In this document: positions 1 through 5,400 of the stretch, one piece after another
How the letters are laid out: every line of letters starts with the position of its first letter
Numbering within the stretch: the first letter of the stretch is position 1
NCBI GenBank assembly: GCA_014859755.1
Contig: JACUTO010000040.1
Location: 1-11,231, forward strand
Reading direction: 5' to 3'
Length of the DNA stretch: 11,231 nucleotides
DNA from: Candidatus Bathyarchaeota archaeon
GTDB lineage: Archaea > Thermoproteota > Bathyarchaeia > Bathyarchaeales > Bathyarchaeaceae
Translations under genes and position numbers: made by a program
The notes under the pieces: model-generated
Databases searched by the model: none
What the model saw: only the letters and a program-made list of their open reading frames with translations
Told to the model about the DNA's origin: nothing

Positions 1-52
1 ATAGCGCGCGCCGCGCATAGAAACCCGCAAAATATTCCTCTTTTTTCGACAT
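1..52 (-). CDS. N-terminal fragment of an unidentified divergent gene
   Basis: Read on the minus strand, an ATG at 52-50 opens a frame with no stop to the window edge and gives MSKKEEYFAGFYARRAL. Bases just upstream (GGGAAG, read leftward) could be a weak ribosome-binding site. The short basic, aromatic N-terminus resembles a cytoplasmic protein; no signal peptide is visible. I do not recognise the family and 17 residues are too few to assign one. It would be transcribed away from rps13, sharing the 53-143 spacer as a divergent promoter region. A chance open frame of this length is quite possible. Confidence 0.35.
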   Translation of the reverse strand, partial: MSKKEEYFAGFYARRAL

Positions 53-80
53 CTTCCCTATATGTTCAAGATTGCATATT

Positions 81-96
81 CGAAAAACTTAATAAA
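81..96 (+). promoter_or_regulatory. Putative BRE/TATA promoter of the rps13 operon
   Basis: A purine-rich BRE-like stretch CGAAAAA (81-87) is followed directly by an AT-rich TATA-like box CTTAATAAA (88-96). Archaeal transcription starts about 25 bases downstream of the TATA box, here near 118, leaving a leader of about 25 bases before the ATG at 144. The element sits in the only gap between the divergent fragment at 1-52 and rps13. No other candidate in the gap is as good. The start site is inferred, not seen. Confidence 0.5.
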
Positions 97-143
97 ATGC
101 AAGTCACTTCCGTAGTTAGCCTAGAAAAGACGTGAAGATTAAA

Positions 144-602
144 ATGTCCAGAGAGTTTCAACACATCATACGAATTGTCGGCACCGACATCGACGGAACG
201 CAACCGGTAGCTTACGCGCTGACAAATATTAAGGGGGTAGGACTAAGGTTAGCCAACACAATAATCGAAAGAGCCGGCATTAATTCAGAAACTCGAATGG
301 GCTTCCTCTCCGACGCCGAGGTTAAAAAAATCGAAGACATTTTAGAAAAACCTGCGAAATACGGCGTATCCGAATGGCTTCTAAACCGTCGAAAGGACAG
401 AGAAACCGGCAGCAACCGTCATCTCATCGGCTCCGACCTAGTTCTTCAAACAAAGACCGATATAGATCAGATGAAAAAAATGAGATCGTGGAGAGGTTTT
501 CGTCACAGTCATGGGTTAAAGGTGCGGGGGCAGCGAACGAGAACAACGGGTAGGAAGGGTAAGGCTATGGGTGTCAAGAAAAAACGGGCGCGGGAACGAT
601 AA
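144..602 (+). CDS. rps13: 30S ribosomal protein S13 (uS13)
   Basis: S13 sits in the head of the small subunit, contacts the P-site tRNA and bridges to the large subunit. The product is 152 residues, the usual archaeal size. It shows the family's N-terminal helix-two-turn-helix region with the VGTDIDG and ALTNIKGVG segments, and the basic C-terminal tail containing RSWRGFRHSHGLKVRGQRT and TTGRKGKAMG, which binds rRNA and tRNA. The frame is also open from a GTG at 132. I prefer the ATG at 144 because MSREFQHIIRIVG fits archaeal S13 N-termini and GTGA lies about 8 bases upstream. It is the first gene of an S13-S4-S11 unit, and its stop overlaps the S4 start by one base (TAATG). Identity is secure; the exact start is less so. 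Confidence 0.97.
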   Translation: MSREFQHIIRIVGTDIDGTQPVAYALTNIKGVGLRLANTIIERAGINSETRMGFLSDAEVKKIEDILEKPAKYGVSEWLLNRRKDRETGSNRHLIGSDLVLQTKTDIDQMKKMRSWRGFRHSHGLKVRGQRTRTTGRKGKAMGVKKKRARER

Positions 603-1162
603 TGGGCGATCCTAAGAAACAACGAAAAAAATTCGAAACACCAAGGTTCCCTTGGCGAACCGACGTACTGGAAACGGAGCTCAAACTGCTCGGACAATAC
701 GGGTTGCGAAACAAAAGGGAAATATGGCGCCACAAAACTTTGCTCTCGAAGTATCGGGGAATCGCTCGATCGCTCTTAGGCATGTCTGTTGAAGAGCGGA
801 GAAAACTGGAAAAACAACTTCTAGACAGACTTCATCGCCTCGGAATTCTGCCTGAGACAGCTGCAATAGATGACGTTTTAGTTTTGTCTCTGGAAGACAT
901 ACTTGAACGTAGACTTCAGACGCTTGTTTTTCAGAAGGGCTTGGCCAAATCCATACATCAGGCTCGTCAACTTATCACGCATGGACATGTTGCCATCGCA
1001 GGGAGACGGGTGTCCTCTCCAAGCTACTTGGTTCTTAGGGAAGAAGAGGCGAAAATAACCTACGCCCCAACCAGTCCTCTTTCAACCCCTAGTCAGCCTC
1101 TACGAAAATCCATAGCCGCTCCAGCCAAAGCAAAATCAGCTGTTAAGGAGGAAAAGTCGTGA
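602..1162 (+). CDS. rps4: 30S ribosomal protein S4 (uS4)
   Basis: S4 is a primary 16S rRNA binding and assembly protein of the small-subunit body. The 186-residue product has the archaeal/eukaryotic form: an N-terminal PKKQRKKFETPRFPW segment, a helical region with LLGQYGLRNKREIWRHKTLL, and an S4 RNA-binding domain at roughly residues 103-150 (ERRLQTLVFQKGLAKSIHQA, then ARQLITHGHVAIAGRRVSSP). No zinc-binding cysteines are present, as usual for archaeal S4. The last 30 or so residues form a Ser/Pro/Ala/Lys-rich, probably disordered tail (APTSPLSTPSQP onward) that looks lineage-specific. The ATG shares one base with the S13 stop, and the stop overlaps the S11 GTG as GTGA, both suggesting translational coupling. 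Confidence 0.97.
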   Translation: MGDPKKQRKKFETPRFPWRTDVLETELKLLGQYGLRNKREIWRHKTLLSKYRGIARSLLGMSVEERRKLEKQLLDRLHRLGILPETAAIDDVLVLSLEDILERRLQTLVFQKGLAKSIHQARQLITHGHVAIAGRRVSSPSYLVLREEEAKITYAPTSPLSTPSQPLRKSIAAPAKAKSAVKEEKS

Positions 1163-1554
1163 GTAAGAAAGCTGAGAGATGGGCAGTTGTTCACATTTAT
1201 AGCTCCTATAACAATACTATCATCCATTTCACCGACATATCGGGCGCAGAAACCATAGCAAGAGCTTCAGGAGGCATGCACGTCAAGGCAGATCGATTGG
1301 AATCGTCGGGCTACGCTGCCATGCGAGCCGCAGCCCACGCCGCCTCCATCGCCAGAGATAAAGGAATAACCGCCATACACGTGAAGGTTCGAGCACCTGG
1401 AGGATCAGGTGCTAGAACGCCTGGTCCAGGAGCTCAAGCCGCTATACGAGCCCTAGCAAGGGCGGGGTTCCGTATAGGTCGCATCGGGGAGGTGACACCG
1501 ATTCCACATGACGGAACGAGAAGGAAGGGAGGACGCAGAGGACGCAGAGTCTAG
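1159..1554 (+). CDS. rps11: 30S ribosomal protein S11 (uS11)
   Basis: S11 lies on the platform of the small subunit near the mRNA exit and contacts 16S rRNA. The 131-residue product has the family signature throughout: VVHIYSSYNNTIIHFTDISG, the GGMHVKADR segment, HVKVRAPGGSGARTPGPGAQ, and the basic end IPHDGTRRKGGRRGRRV. The start is GTG at 1159, supported by a strong AAGGAGG (1145-1151) seven bases upstream inside the end of rps4. The four-base overlap with rps4 suggests coupled translation. It is the last gene before a 157-base spacer that separates it from rpoD, although in most archaea rpoD follows closely in the same operon. Confidence 0.98.
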   Translation: MSKKAERWAVVHIYSSYNNTIIHFTDISGAETIARASGGMHVKADRLESSGYAAMRAAAHAASIARDKGITAIHVKVRAPGGSGARTPGPGAQAAIRALARAGFRIGRIGEVTPIPHDGTRRKGGRRGRRV

Positions 1555-1603
1555 CACGTAGATTAGCATCGAGAAATAACTGGGAAAGCATAAGGATGAG
1601 CAG

Positions 1604-1615
1604 TTAAAATATATG
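1604..1615 (+). promoter_or_regulatory. Possible TATA box upstream of rpoD
   Basis: TTAAAATATATG is the most TATA-like run in the 157-base gap between rps11 and rpoD. It would place transcription start near 1640 and a leader of roughly 70 bases before the rpoD start. No clear BRE precedes it. Other AT-rich runs (around 1638-1650 and 1691-1700) are alternatives, so the position is uncertain. Confidence 0.3.
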
Positions 1616-1640
1616 ACTTACTTCTCTAGAGAACCACAAT

Positions 1641-1700
1641 ATTGAAATAATGCCTTTTTCTCCTTTGAAAAGCACAAGCGTTCGTGAGCGATTGAAATAA
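1641..1700 (+). repeat. Pair of identical 10-base direct repeats, exactly 50 bases apart
   Basis: ATTGAAATAA occurs at 1641-1650 and again at 1691-1700, and a near copy ATTGAAATCC lies at the beginning of rpoD (1720-1729). The unit is short and A/T-rich, so chance is a fair explanation. If meaningful, it could be a pair of regulator sites in the spacer ahead of rpoD. Nothing resembles a CRISPR array: the unit is too short and there are only two copies. Confidence 0.25.
1653..1666 (+). terminator. Possible T-rich terminator after rps11
   Basis: The run CCTTTTTCTCCTTT is the only pyrimidine/T-rich tract downstream of rps11. Archaeal intrinsic termination commonly uses oligo-T tracts without a strong hairpin. 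The longest run is only five T and it lies about 100 bases past the rps11 stop, downstream of a possible TATA box, so it could equally be part of an rpoD leader. Confidence 0.2.
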
Positions 1701-1711
1701 GAGGTCTGAAT

Positions 1712-2542
1712 GTGGTAGAGATTGAAATCCTTGAAAAAACCGACGATTACATGCGGTTTATTGTTAAAGGAGTTAATGTGCCCTTCGTAAATGCGTTACG
1801 CAGAATCATGCTTACTGAAGTCCCTGCAATGGCCATAGACGAACTGGTTATCCTCGAAAACTCTTCCATGCTCAACGACGAAATTCTCGCCCACAGAATG
1901 GGATTCATCCCCCTTAAAACAGACCTGGATTCCTACAACCTTCCCGAAGAGTGCACCTGCAAAAGCGAATTTGGATGCAACCTCTGTCGCCTAACTTTGA
2001 CCCTAGAAGCTGAAGCCGCGGAAAAAACAATAACGGTTTATTCCAGAGATTTGAAGTCAGAGAACCTCGACATCACACCAGTTAGCGACAAGATTCCAAT
2101 AGTGAAGTTGGCTCTAGACCAAAAAATAAAATTGGAAGCATACGCCCGACTGGGGAAGGGGAAGGATCACGCGAAATGGCAACCCGTCTCCATGTGTACC
2201 TACAAATATCTGCCGCAAATCAAAATCGATTTAGAACGATGCAATGCATGTGCCGAATGCGTAAAGTTATGCCCCGAAAGGGTTCTCATCGACATGGAGG
2301 AAGGGATAAAAACTCAAAACGTGATCGAATGCACCCTTTGCATGGACTGTGTGGACGCTTGTCCACAAAATCCGCCAGCCATCGAAATATCCTGGGACAA
2401 AGAAGCCTTCATTTTTAAAATCGAATCCACCGGCGCTCTTCCGGTTGAACGAATCATGCTTGAAGCCCTCAAAATTCTTGACAAAAAAATTAAGGACTTA
2501 TCCAATCAATTAAAAAAGGGAAGAAAAAGTGAAGAAAGTTAG
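1712..2542 (+). CDS. rpoD: DNA-directed RNA polymerase subunit D (Rpo3) with a two-cluster ferredoxin-like domain
   Basis: Rpo3 is the archaeal counterpart of bacterial alpha and eukaryotic Rpb3. It dimerises with subunit L and nucleates RNA polymerase assembly with N and P. The 276 residues show the alpha-like core (FVNALRRIMLTEVPAMAIDE at 25-44, LAHRMGFIPL), a four-cysteine knuckle C81-C83-C89-C92, and an inserted ferredoxin-like domain. That domain has two complete CxxCxxCxxxCP motifs, C177/C180/C183/C187 and C207/C210/C213/C217, so two [4Fe-4S] clusters are predicted. The C-terminal part resumes the dimerisation fold (EAFIFKIESTGALPVERIML). The start is GTG at 1712 with GAGGT (1701-1705) upstream; an ATG at 1710 is in another frame and stops at once. 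The gene overlaps rpl18e by 14 bases. Confidence 0.97.
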   Translation: MVEIEILEKTDDYMRFIVKGVNVPFVNALRRIMLTEVPAMAIDELVILENSSMLNDEILAHRMGFIPLKTDLDSYNLPEECTCKSEFGCNLCRLTLTLEAEAAEKTITVYSRDLKSENLDITPVSDKIPIVKLALDQKIKLEAYARLGKGKDHAKWQPVSMCTYKYLPQIKIDLERCNACAECVKLCPERVLIDMEEGIKTQNVIECTLCMDCVDACPQNPPAIEISWDKEAFIFKIESTGALPVERIMLEALKILDKKIKDLSNQLKKGRKSEES

Positions 2543-2891
2543 AGCAACCAATCCAGAGCTAATTACGCTCATTCGATCTTTAAGAAAAAAATCCCACGAA
2601 AATCAAGTGACGATATGGCGTTACATAGCCGATCGTGTGTCAAGCTCAAGAAGAAGGCGCATAGCGGTAAACGTAAGTCGATTAAATCGTCACACGAAAG
2701 AAGGAGAAACCGTGGCGGTTCCAGGCAAAGTGCTGGGCGCTGGAATAGTTGATCATCCCATCAACGTAGCCGCCTTTGCCTTTTCCGACCAAGCACGATC
2801 AAAAATTCTAAAGGCCAAGGGAAAATGCTTGTCAATCAAAGCCTTAATGGAGAAAAACCCAAAGGGCACCAATGTGAAAGTCATCGGGTGA
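2529..2891 (+). CDS. rpl18e: 50S ribosomal protein L18e (eL18)
   Basis: eL18 is a large-subunit protein found in archaea and eukaryotes, related in fold to bacterial L15. The 120-residue product has the family features: TNPELITLIRSLRKKSHENQ near the N-terminus, a basic SSRRRRIAVNVSRLNRHT segment, VAVPGKVLGAGIVDHPINVA, and the ending KNPKGTNVKVIG. The GTG start at 2529 lies inside the end of rpoD (14-base overlap) behind a purine-rich AAAAAGGGAAG. No later in-frame start keeps the conserved N-terminus. Its TGA overlaps or abuts the rpl13 start, so rpoD, rpl18e, rpl13 and rps9 read as one co-translated unit, as is common in archaea. Confidence 0.97.
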   Translation: MKKVRATNPELITLIRSLRKKSHENQVTIWRYIADRVSSSRRRRIAVNVSRLNRHTKEGETVAVPGKVLGAGIVDHPINVAAFAFSDQARSKILKAKGKCLSIKALMEKNPKGTNVKVIG

Positions 2892-2896
2892 CTGAA

Positions 2897-3337
2897 ATGG
2901 CTTCCGAAAACGCTGTGATCATCGACGCGAAGGGGCTGATTCTTGGCCGAATGGCCAGCGTCATAGTCAAACGCCTCCTCCAAGGCGAAACGATCATTAT
3001 CGTAAACGCTGAGAAGGCAGCCATATCTGGCAAGAGACTAAGCAGGGTCAGGGAAGCCAAAACGTTCCTCGAAGTTGGTCACCCAAGAAAGGGTCCCTAC
3101 CACCCTAGGAGACCTGACAGAATTGTTCGAAGAACCATCCGCGGCATGCTTCCCCGGAAGAAGCCTAAGGGGCAACAAGCATACAAAAGACTTAAGGTTT
3201 ACCTTAGCACACCTCCAGAACTTAAGAATAAAGAAGCCCAAACAATACTTGAAGCCAGCGCAAAAAAACTAAAATGCCCATATATAACCGTTGGAGAACT
3301 TGCTAAAGAGATCGGATGGACCCCAGAAGGTGAATAA
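2897..3337 (+). CDS. rpl13: 50S ribosomal protein L13 (uL13)
   Basis: uL13 is an early-assembling 23S rRNA-binding protein of the large subunit. The 146-residue product carries the archaeal signature: AVIIDAKGLILGRMASVIVK at the start, IIIVNAEKAAISGKR, then GPYHPRRPDRIVRRTIRGML followed by PRKKPKGQQAYKRLKVYLS. Two starts compete. A GTG at 2888 would overlap the rpl18e stop as GTGA and add MTE. The ATG at 2897 has GGGTGA five bases upstream and I prefer it. The frame stays open back to 2825, but that part only shadows the end of rpl18e and is not L13-like. The TAA at 3335-3337 is one base before the rps9 ATG. Confidence 0.96.
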   Translation: MASENAVIIDAKGLILGRMASVIVKRLLQGETIIIVNAEKAAISGKRLSRVREAKTFLEVGHPRKGPYHPRRPDRIVRRTIRGMLPRKKPKGQQAYKRLKVYLSTPPELKNKEAQTILEASAKKLKCPYITVGELAKEIGWTPEGE

Positions 3338-3338
3338 A

Positions 3339-3752
3339 ATGTCAAAAGCCCGAAAAGTTTTAGTATTAAGCGGAAAGCGAAAAACCGCCATAGCCCGAGC
3401 AACCGTTAGAGCTGGAAAAGGAAGAATCCGCGTAAATAATATCCCTGTAGAGATTTTTGAACCAAAACTCGCCCGCGACAAGATAATGGAGCCCCTTCTC
3501 CTAATAGAAGATGAGGTGTGGAAACAACTTGACATCAACGTTAAGGTGTCCGGCGGAGGCTTCATGGGGCAAGCTGAAGCTGTACGAATAGCCATCGCCA
3601 AATGTCTACTAAAGTGGACAAAAAGCACCCGTCTTCGAACAACCCTCCGCGATTACGATCGAACCATGATTGCTGGTGACCCCAGACGAAAAGAGCCGAA
3701 AAAGTTTGGAGGCCCTAGTGCAAGGGCTAGGGATCAAAAAAGTTACAGATAA
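3339..3752 (+). CDS. rps9: 30S ribosomal protein S9 (uS9)
   Basis: uS9 lies in the small-subunit head, with its C-terminal tail reaching the P-site tRNA anticodon stem. The 137-residue product begins SKARKVLVLSGKRKTAIARA and has the glycine-rich VSGGGFMGQAEAVRIAIAKC segment. It ends in the diagnostic tail GGPSARARDQKSYR, including the invariant terminal SYR. The ATG at 3339 follows the rpl13 stop by one base, and GAAGGTGA about 5 bases upstream, inside the end of rpl13, serves as ribosome-binding site. An upstream ATG at 3291 in the same frame is not the start, because it would add residues absent from the family. It ends the rpoD-rpl18e-rpl13-rps9 block and a 146-base spacer follows. Confidence 0.98.
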   Translation: MSKARKVLVLSGKRKTAIARATVRAGKGRIRVNNIPVEIFEPKLARDKIMEPLLLIEDEVWKQLDINVKVSGGGFMGQAEAVRIAIAKCLLKWTKSTRLRTTLRDYDRTMIAGDPRRKEPKKFGGPSARARDQKSYR

Positions 3753-3809
3753 ACGCCGTCAGATCCCTGGCATTAGATTAGCCTAAAAGTGTCAAGAAGC
3801 TTAACTAAA

Positions 3810-3902
3810 ATGAAGCCGAAACGTATAAGTAAGAAGGAAATGCTTGGAAACACTTTATTATCTGAAAGTTGGAATGATGAAAAGGAGGTCGAGTTAAAAT
3901 AA
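3810..3902 (+). CDS. Doubtful 30-codon ORF upstream of rpoN
   Basis: An ATG at 3810 opens a 30-residue frame beginning MKPKRISKKE and ending EKEVELK, stopping at TAA 3900-3902. It is charged and lysine/glutamate-rich, with no motif I recognise. There is no clear Shine-Dalgarno before its ATG, and a good BRE/TATA-like element lies inside it at 3816-3830, which argues that the region is a promoter. What makes it worth listing is that its stop overlaps the inferred AUA start of rpoN (3899-3901), so it could act as a coupling leader peptide. Most likely it is a chance ORF. Confidence 0.18.
   Translation: MKPKRISKKEMLGNTLLSESWNDEKEVELK
3816..3830 (+). promoter_or_regulatory. Putative BRE/TATA promoter for rpoN-eno-rps2
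   Basis: CCGAAAC (3816-3822) followed by GTATAAGT (3823-3830) matches the archaeal arrangement of a purine-rich BRE abutting a TATA box. Transcription would begin near 3850-3855, leaving about 45 bases before the inferred rpoN start. A second candidate, GGAAACACTTTATTA (3846-3860), would start about 20 bases further on, near 3880, with a leader of only about 20 bases. Either implies that rpoN and the genes after it can be transcribed separately from the L18e-L13-S9 block. Confidence 0.4.
3884..3889 (+). promoter_or_regulatory. Ribosome-binding site that sets the rpoN start at an ATA codon
   Basis: GGAGGT (3884-3889) is a near-perfect match to the archaeal anti-Shine-Dalgarno and is one of the best in the window. 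Counting nine bases downstream reaches ATA at 3899, which is also where the conserved Rpo10 N-terminus requires its initiator methionine. This site is the main evidence that translation begins at a non-standard codon there. Confidence 0.7.
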
Positions 3903-4126
3903 TCATACCGGTACGCTGCTTCACATGCGGCAAGCTAATCGGAGATAAATGGGAAGACTTCACCAGAAGAGTAAAGGCAGGAGAAGACGCAAAGAAAGTT
4001 CTAGACAGTTTAGGGGTAACACGGTATTGCTGTCGCCGCATGCTGCTGTCTCACGTAGAGATCGCCGACGAAATTCTCAAGTTTTATGAAGAGAAAGGAA
4101 GAAGGAAACAACTCAAACCATTTTGA
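3899..4126 (+). CDS. rpoN: DNA-directed RNA polymerase subunit N (Rpo10), apparent AUA start
   Basis: Rpo10, the homologue of eukaryotic Rpb10, is a small zinc-binding subunit that joins the D-L assembly platform of RNA polymerase. Reading from 3899 gives 75 residues starting (M)IIPVRCFTCGKLIGDKWED and including the signature RYCCRRMLLSHVE. The zinc ligands C7, C10, C44 and C45 are all present. The C-terminus (YEEKGRRKQLKPF) is a little longer than the shortest family members. The oddity is the initiator: the family's Met1 falls exactly on ATA, and between the in-frame TGA at 3878 and the conserved Pro codon there is no ATG, GTG or TTG. GGAGGT lies nine bases upstream. Identity is certain; AUA initiation, a base-calling error or coupling to the upstream ORF are the options. 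Enolase begins 12 bases after the stop, with no rpoK between. Confidence 0.93.
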   Translation: MIIPVRCFTCGKLIGDKWEDFTRRVKAGEDAKKVLDSLGVTRYCCRRMLLSHVEIADEILKFYEEKGRRKQLKPF

Positions 4127-4138
4127 TGGGCGATAAAC

Positions 4139-5389
4139 ATGTCATCCGTCATCGAAGACATCATGACTCGAAAGATCTTCAACAGTCGAGGAGAGGAAAC
4201 GCTGGAAATTGACATAGTAACCACAGCGGGGTTTGGAAGAGCCTCTGCCCCAGCTGGCGCCAGCAAGGGCAAGGCTGAGGTGGTTCCGTATCCAGAAGGA
4301 GGAGTAGATGAAGCGATAAAGAAGGCAGAAGAATTAATTGTCCCCGAGCTAATTGGCATGGACGCAAATGAACAAGAAGAAATCGATATTCTTCTTCACG
4401 AAATTGACGGAACAAAAGACTTTAGAAATGTCGGAGGAAACACGGCTTTCGCTGTCTCCCTAGCTACAGCGGAAGCTGCCGCAACCTCCTACGACATGCC
4501 ATTGTTCCAACATCTTGCCGGCTATCTTGCAAACGAGCTTCCATATCCTCTCGGAAATGTTTTGGGTGGAGGAAAACACGCCCTCGGAAAGGCGCCAGAC
4601 ATACAAGAGTACTTGGTTATTCCCCTTAAGGCACCCACCTTTTCGGATGCGGCGAAAGCCAACATTTTGGTTCATCAAAAGGTCGGTTCTTCTCTCAAAA
4701 AAGCGGATAAAACCTTCACCGGCGGAAGGGGAGATGAAGGAGCTTGGGCTCCCAACATGAAAAATGAAGAAGCCTTAGAGATTGTGGTGAAGGCTTGCGA
4801 AGAAGTTTCAAGGGAACTAGGAGTTGAATGCAGAGCAGGCCTTGATATGGCGGCTTCCACCCTGTGGAAACAAAAAGAAAAATGTTACGTTTATACCCGA
4901 GACGGGATCAAACGAGATTCTGGAGAGCAGCTGGATTTCGTGCTGCATCTCGTTGAAGATTATAACCTCGCTTACGTTGAAGACCCGTTTCATGAAGAAG
5001 ACTACGAAAGCTTTGCAGAGCTCACTAAAAAGGTTAAGAAATGTCTTATTTGTGGCGACGACCTGTTTGTCACAAACAGGGAGAGGTTAATTCGTGGGAT
5101 AAAAGTTTGCGCTGCAAACTCTATCATCATAAAAGCGAATCAGGTGGGCACCCTCACCGACGCTTGGGAGACCACAAAAATGGCTAAGAAAACGCGATAC
5201 ATTCCGGTCGTGTCCCATCGTTCTGGAGAAACGAGCGATGCCCATATAGCTCACCTAGCCGTAGCGTTCTCTTGTCCAGTTATCAAGACTGGCGTGTTGC
5301 ATGGTGAGCGGGTGGTGAAAATCAACGAACTTATCCGAATAGAAGAAACTCTTGGAAACAGAGCTGAAATGTCAATTTTTGATTTGTAG
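4139..5389 (+). CDS. eno: Enolase (phosphopyruvate hydratase)
   Basis: Enolase interconverts 2-phosphoglycerate and phosphoenolpyruvate in cytoplasmic glycolysis/gluconeogenesis with two Mg2+ ions. The 416 residues cover the whole enzyme. Recognisable segments, in order, are the mobile loop APAGASKGKAE, the GGGKHALG histidine segment, QEYLVIP, GDEGAWAP with Glu200, YVEDPF, GDDLFVTN, IKANQVGTL with catalytic base Lys332, SHRSGETSD, and IKTG with Lys383 followed by NELIRIEETLG. All expected metal and catalytic positions seem present, so it should be active. Several normally invariant neighbours differ: SRGEET where most enolases have SRGNPT, GGGKHA for NGGxHA, and GDEGAWAP for GDEGGFAP, making it a divergent member. 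The ATG at 4139 follows rpoN closely, and rps2 follows 11 bases after its stop. Its place between rpoN and rps2 is the conserved archaeal order. Confidence 0.95.
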   Translation: MSSVIEDIMTRKIFNSRGEETLEIDIVTTAGFGRASAPAGASKGKAEVVPYPEGGVDEAIKKAEELIVPELIGMDANEQEEIDILLHEIDGTKDFRNVGGNTAFAVSLATAEAAATSYDMPLFQHLAGYLANELPYPLGNVLGGGKHALGKAPDIQEYLVIPLKAPTFSDAAKANILVHQKVGSSLKKADKTFTGGRGDEGAWAPNMKNEEALEIVVKACEEVSRELGVECRAGLDMAASTLWKQKEKCYVYTRDGIKRDSGEQLDFVLHLVEDYNLAYVEDPFHEEDYESFAELTKKVKKCLICGDDLFVTNRERLIRGIKVCAANSIIIKANQVGTLTDAWETTKMAKKTRYIPVVSHRSGETSDAHIAHLAVAFSCPVIKTGVLHGERVVKINELIRIEETLGNRAEMSIFDL

Positions 5390-5400
5390 GAGGAAAGTTT

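Noticed and set aside
1674..1691. Possible small hairpin around GCGTTCGTGAGCG upstream of rpoD
   Set aside because: Hand pairing gives only two or three consecutive base pairs with mismatches, too weak to support a riboswitch, ncRNA or terminator stem.
1641..1729. Repeated ATTGAAA units resembling the end of some CRISPR repeats
   Set aside because: Only two exact 10-base copies and one partial copy, without a 24-37-base repeat unit, regular spacers or nearby cas genes.
2825..2896. Upstream extension of rpl13 in the same open frame
   Set aside because: The added 24 residues only overlap rpl18e in another frame and are not part of L13. A start at 2888 or 2897 fits family length and ribosome-binding sites.
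3269..3628. 119-residue minus-strand open frame
   Set aside because: Antisense to rpl13 and rps9, whose coding identity is certain. No independent support.
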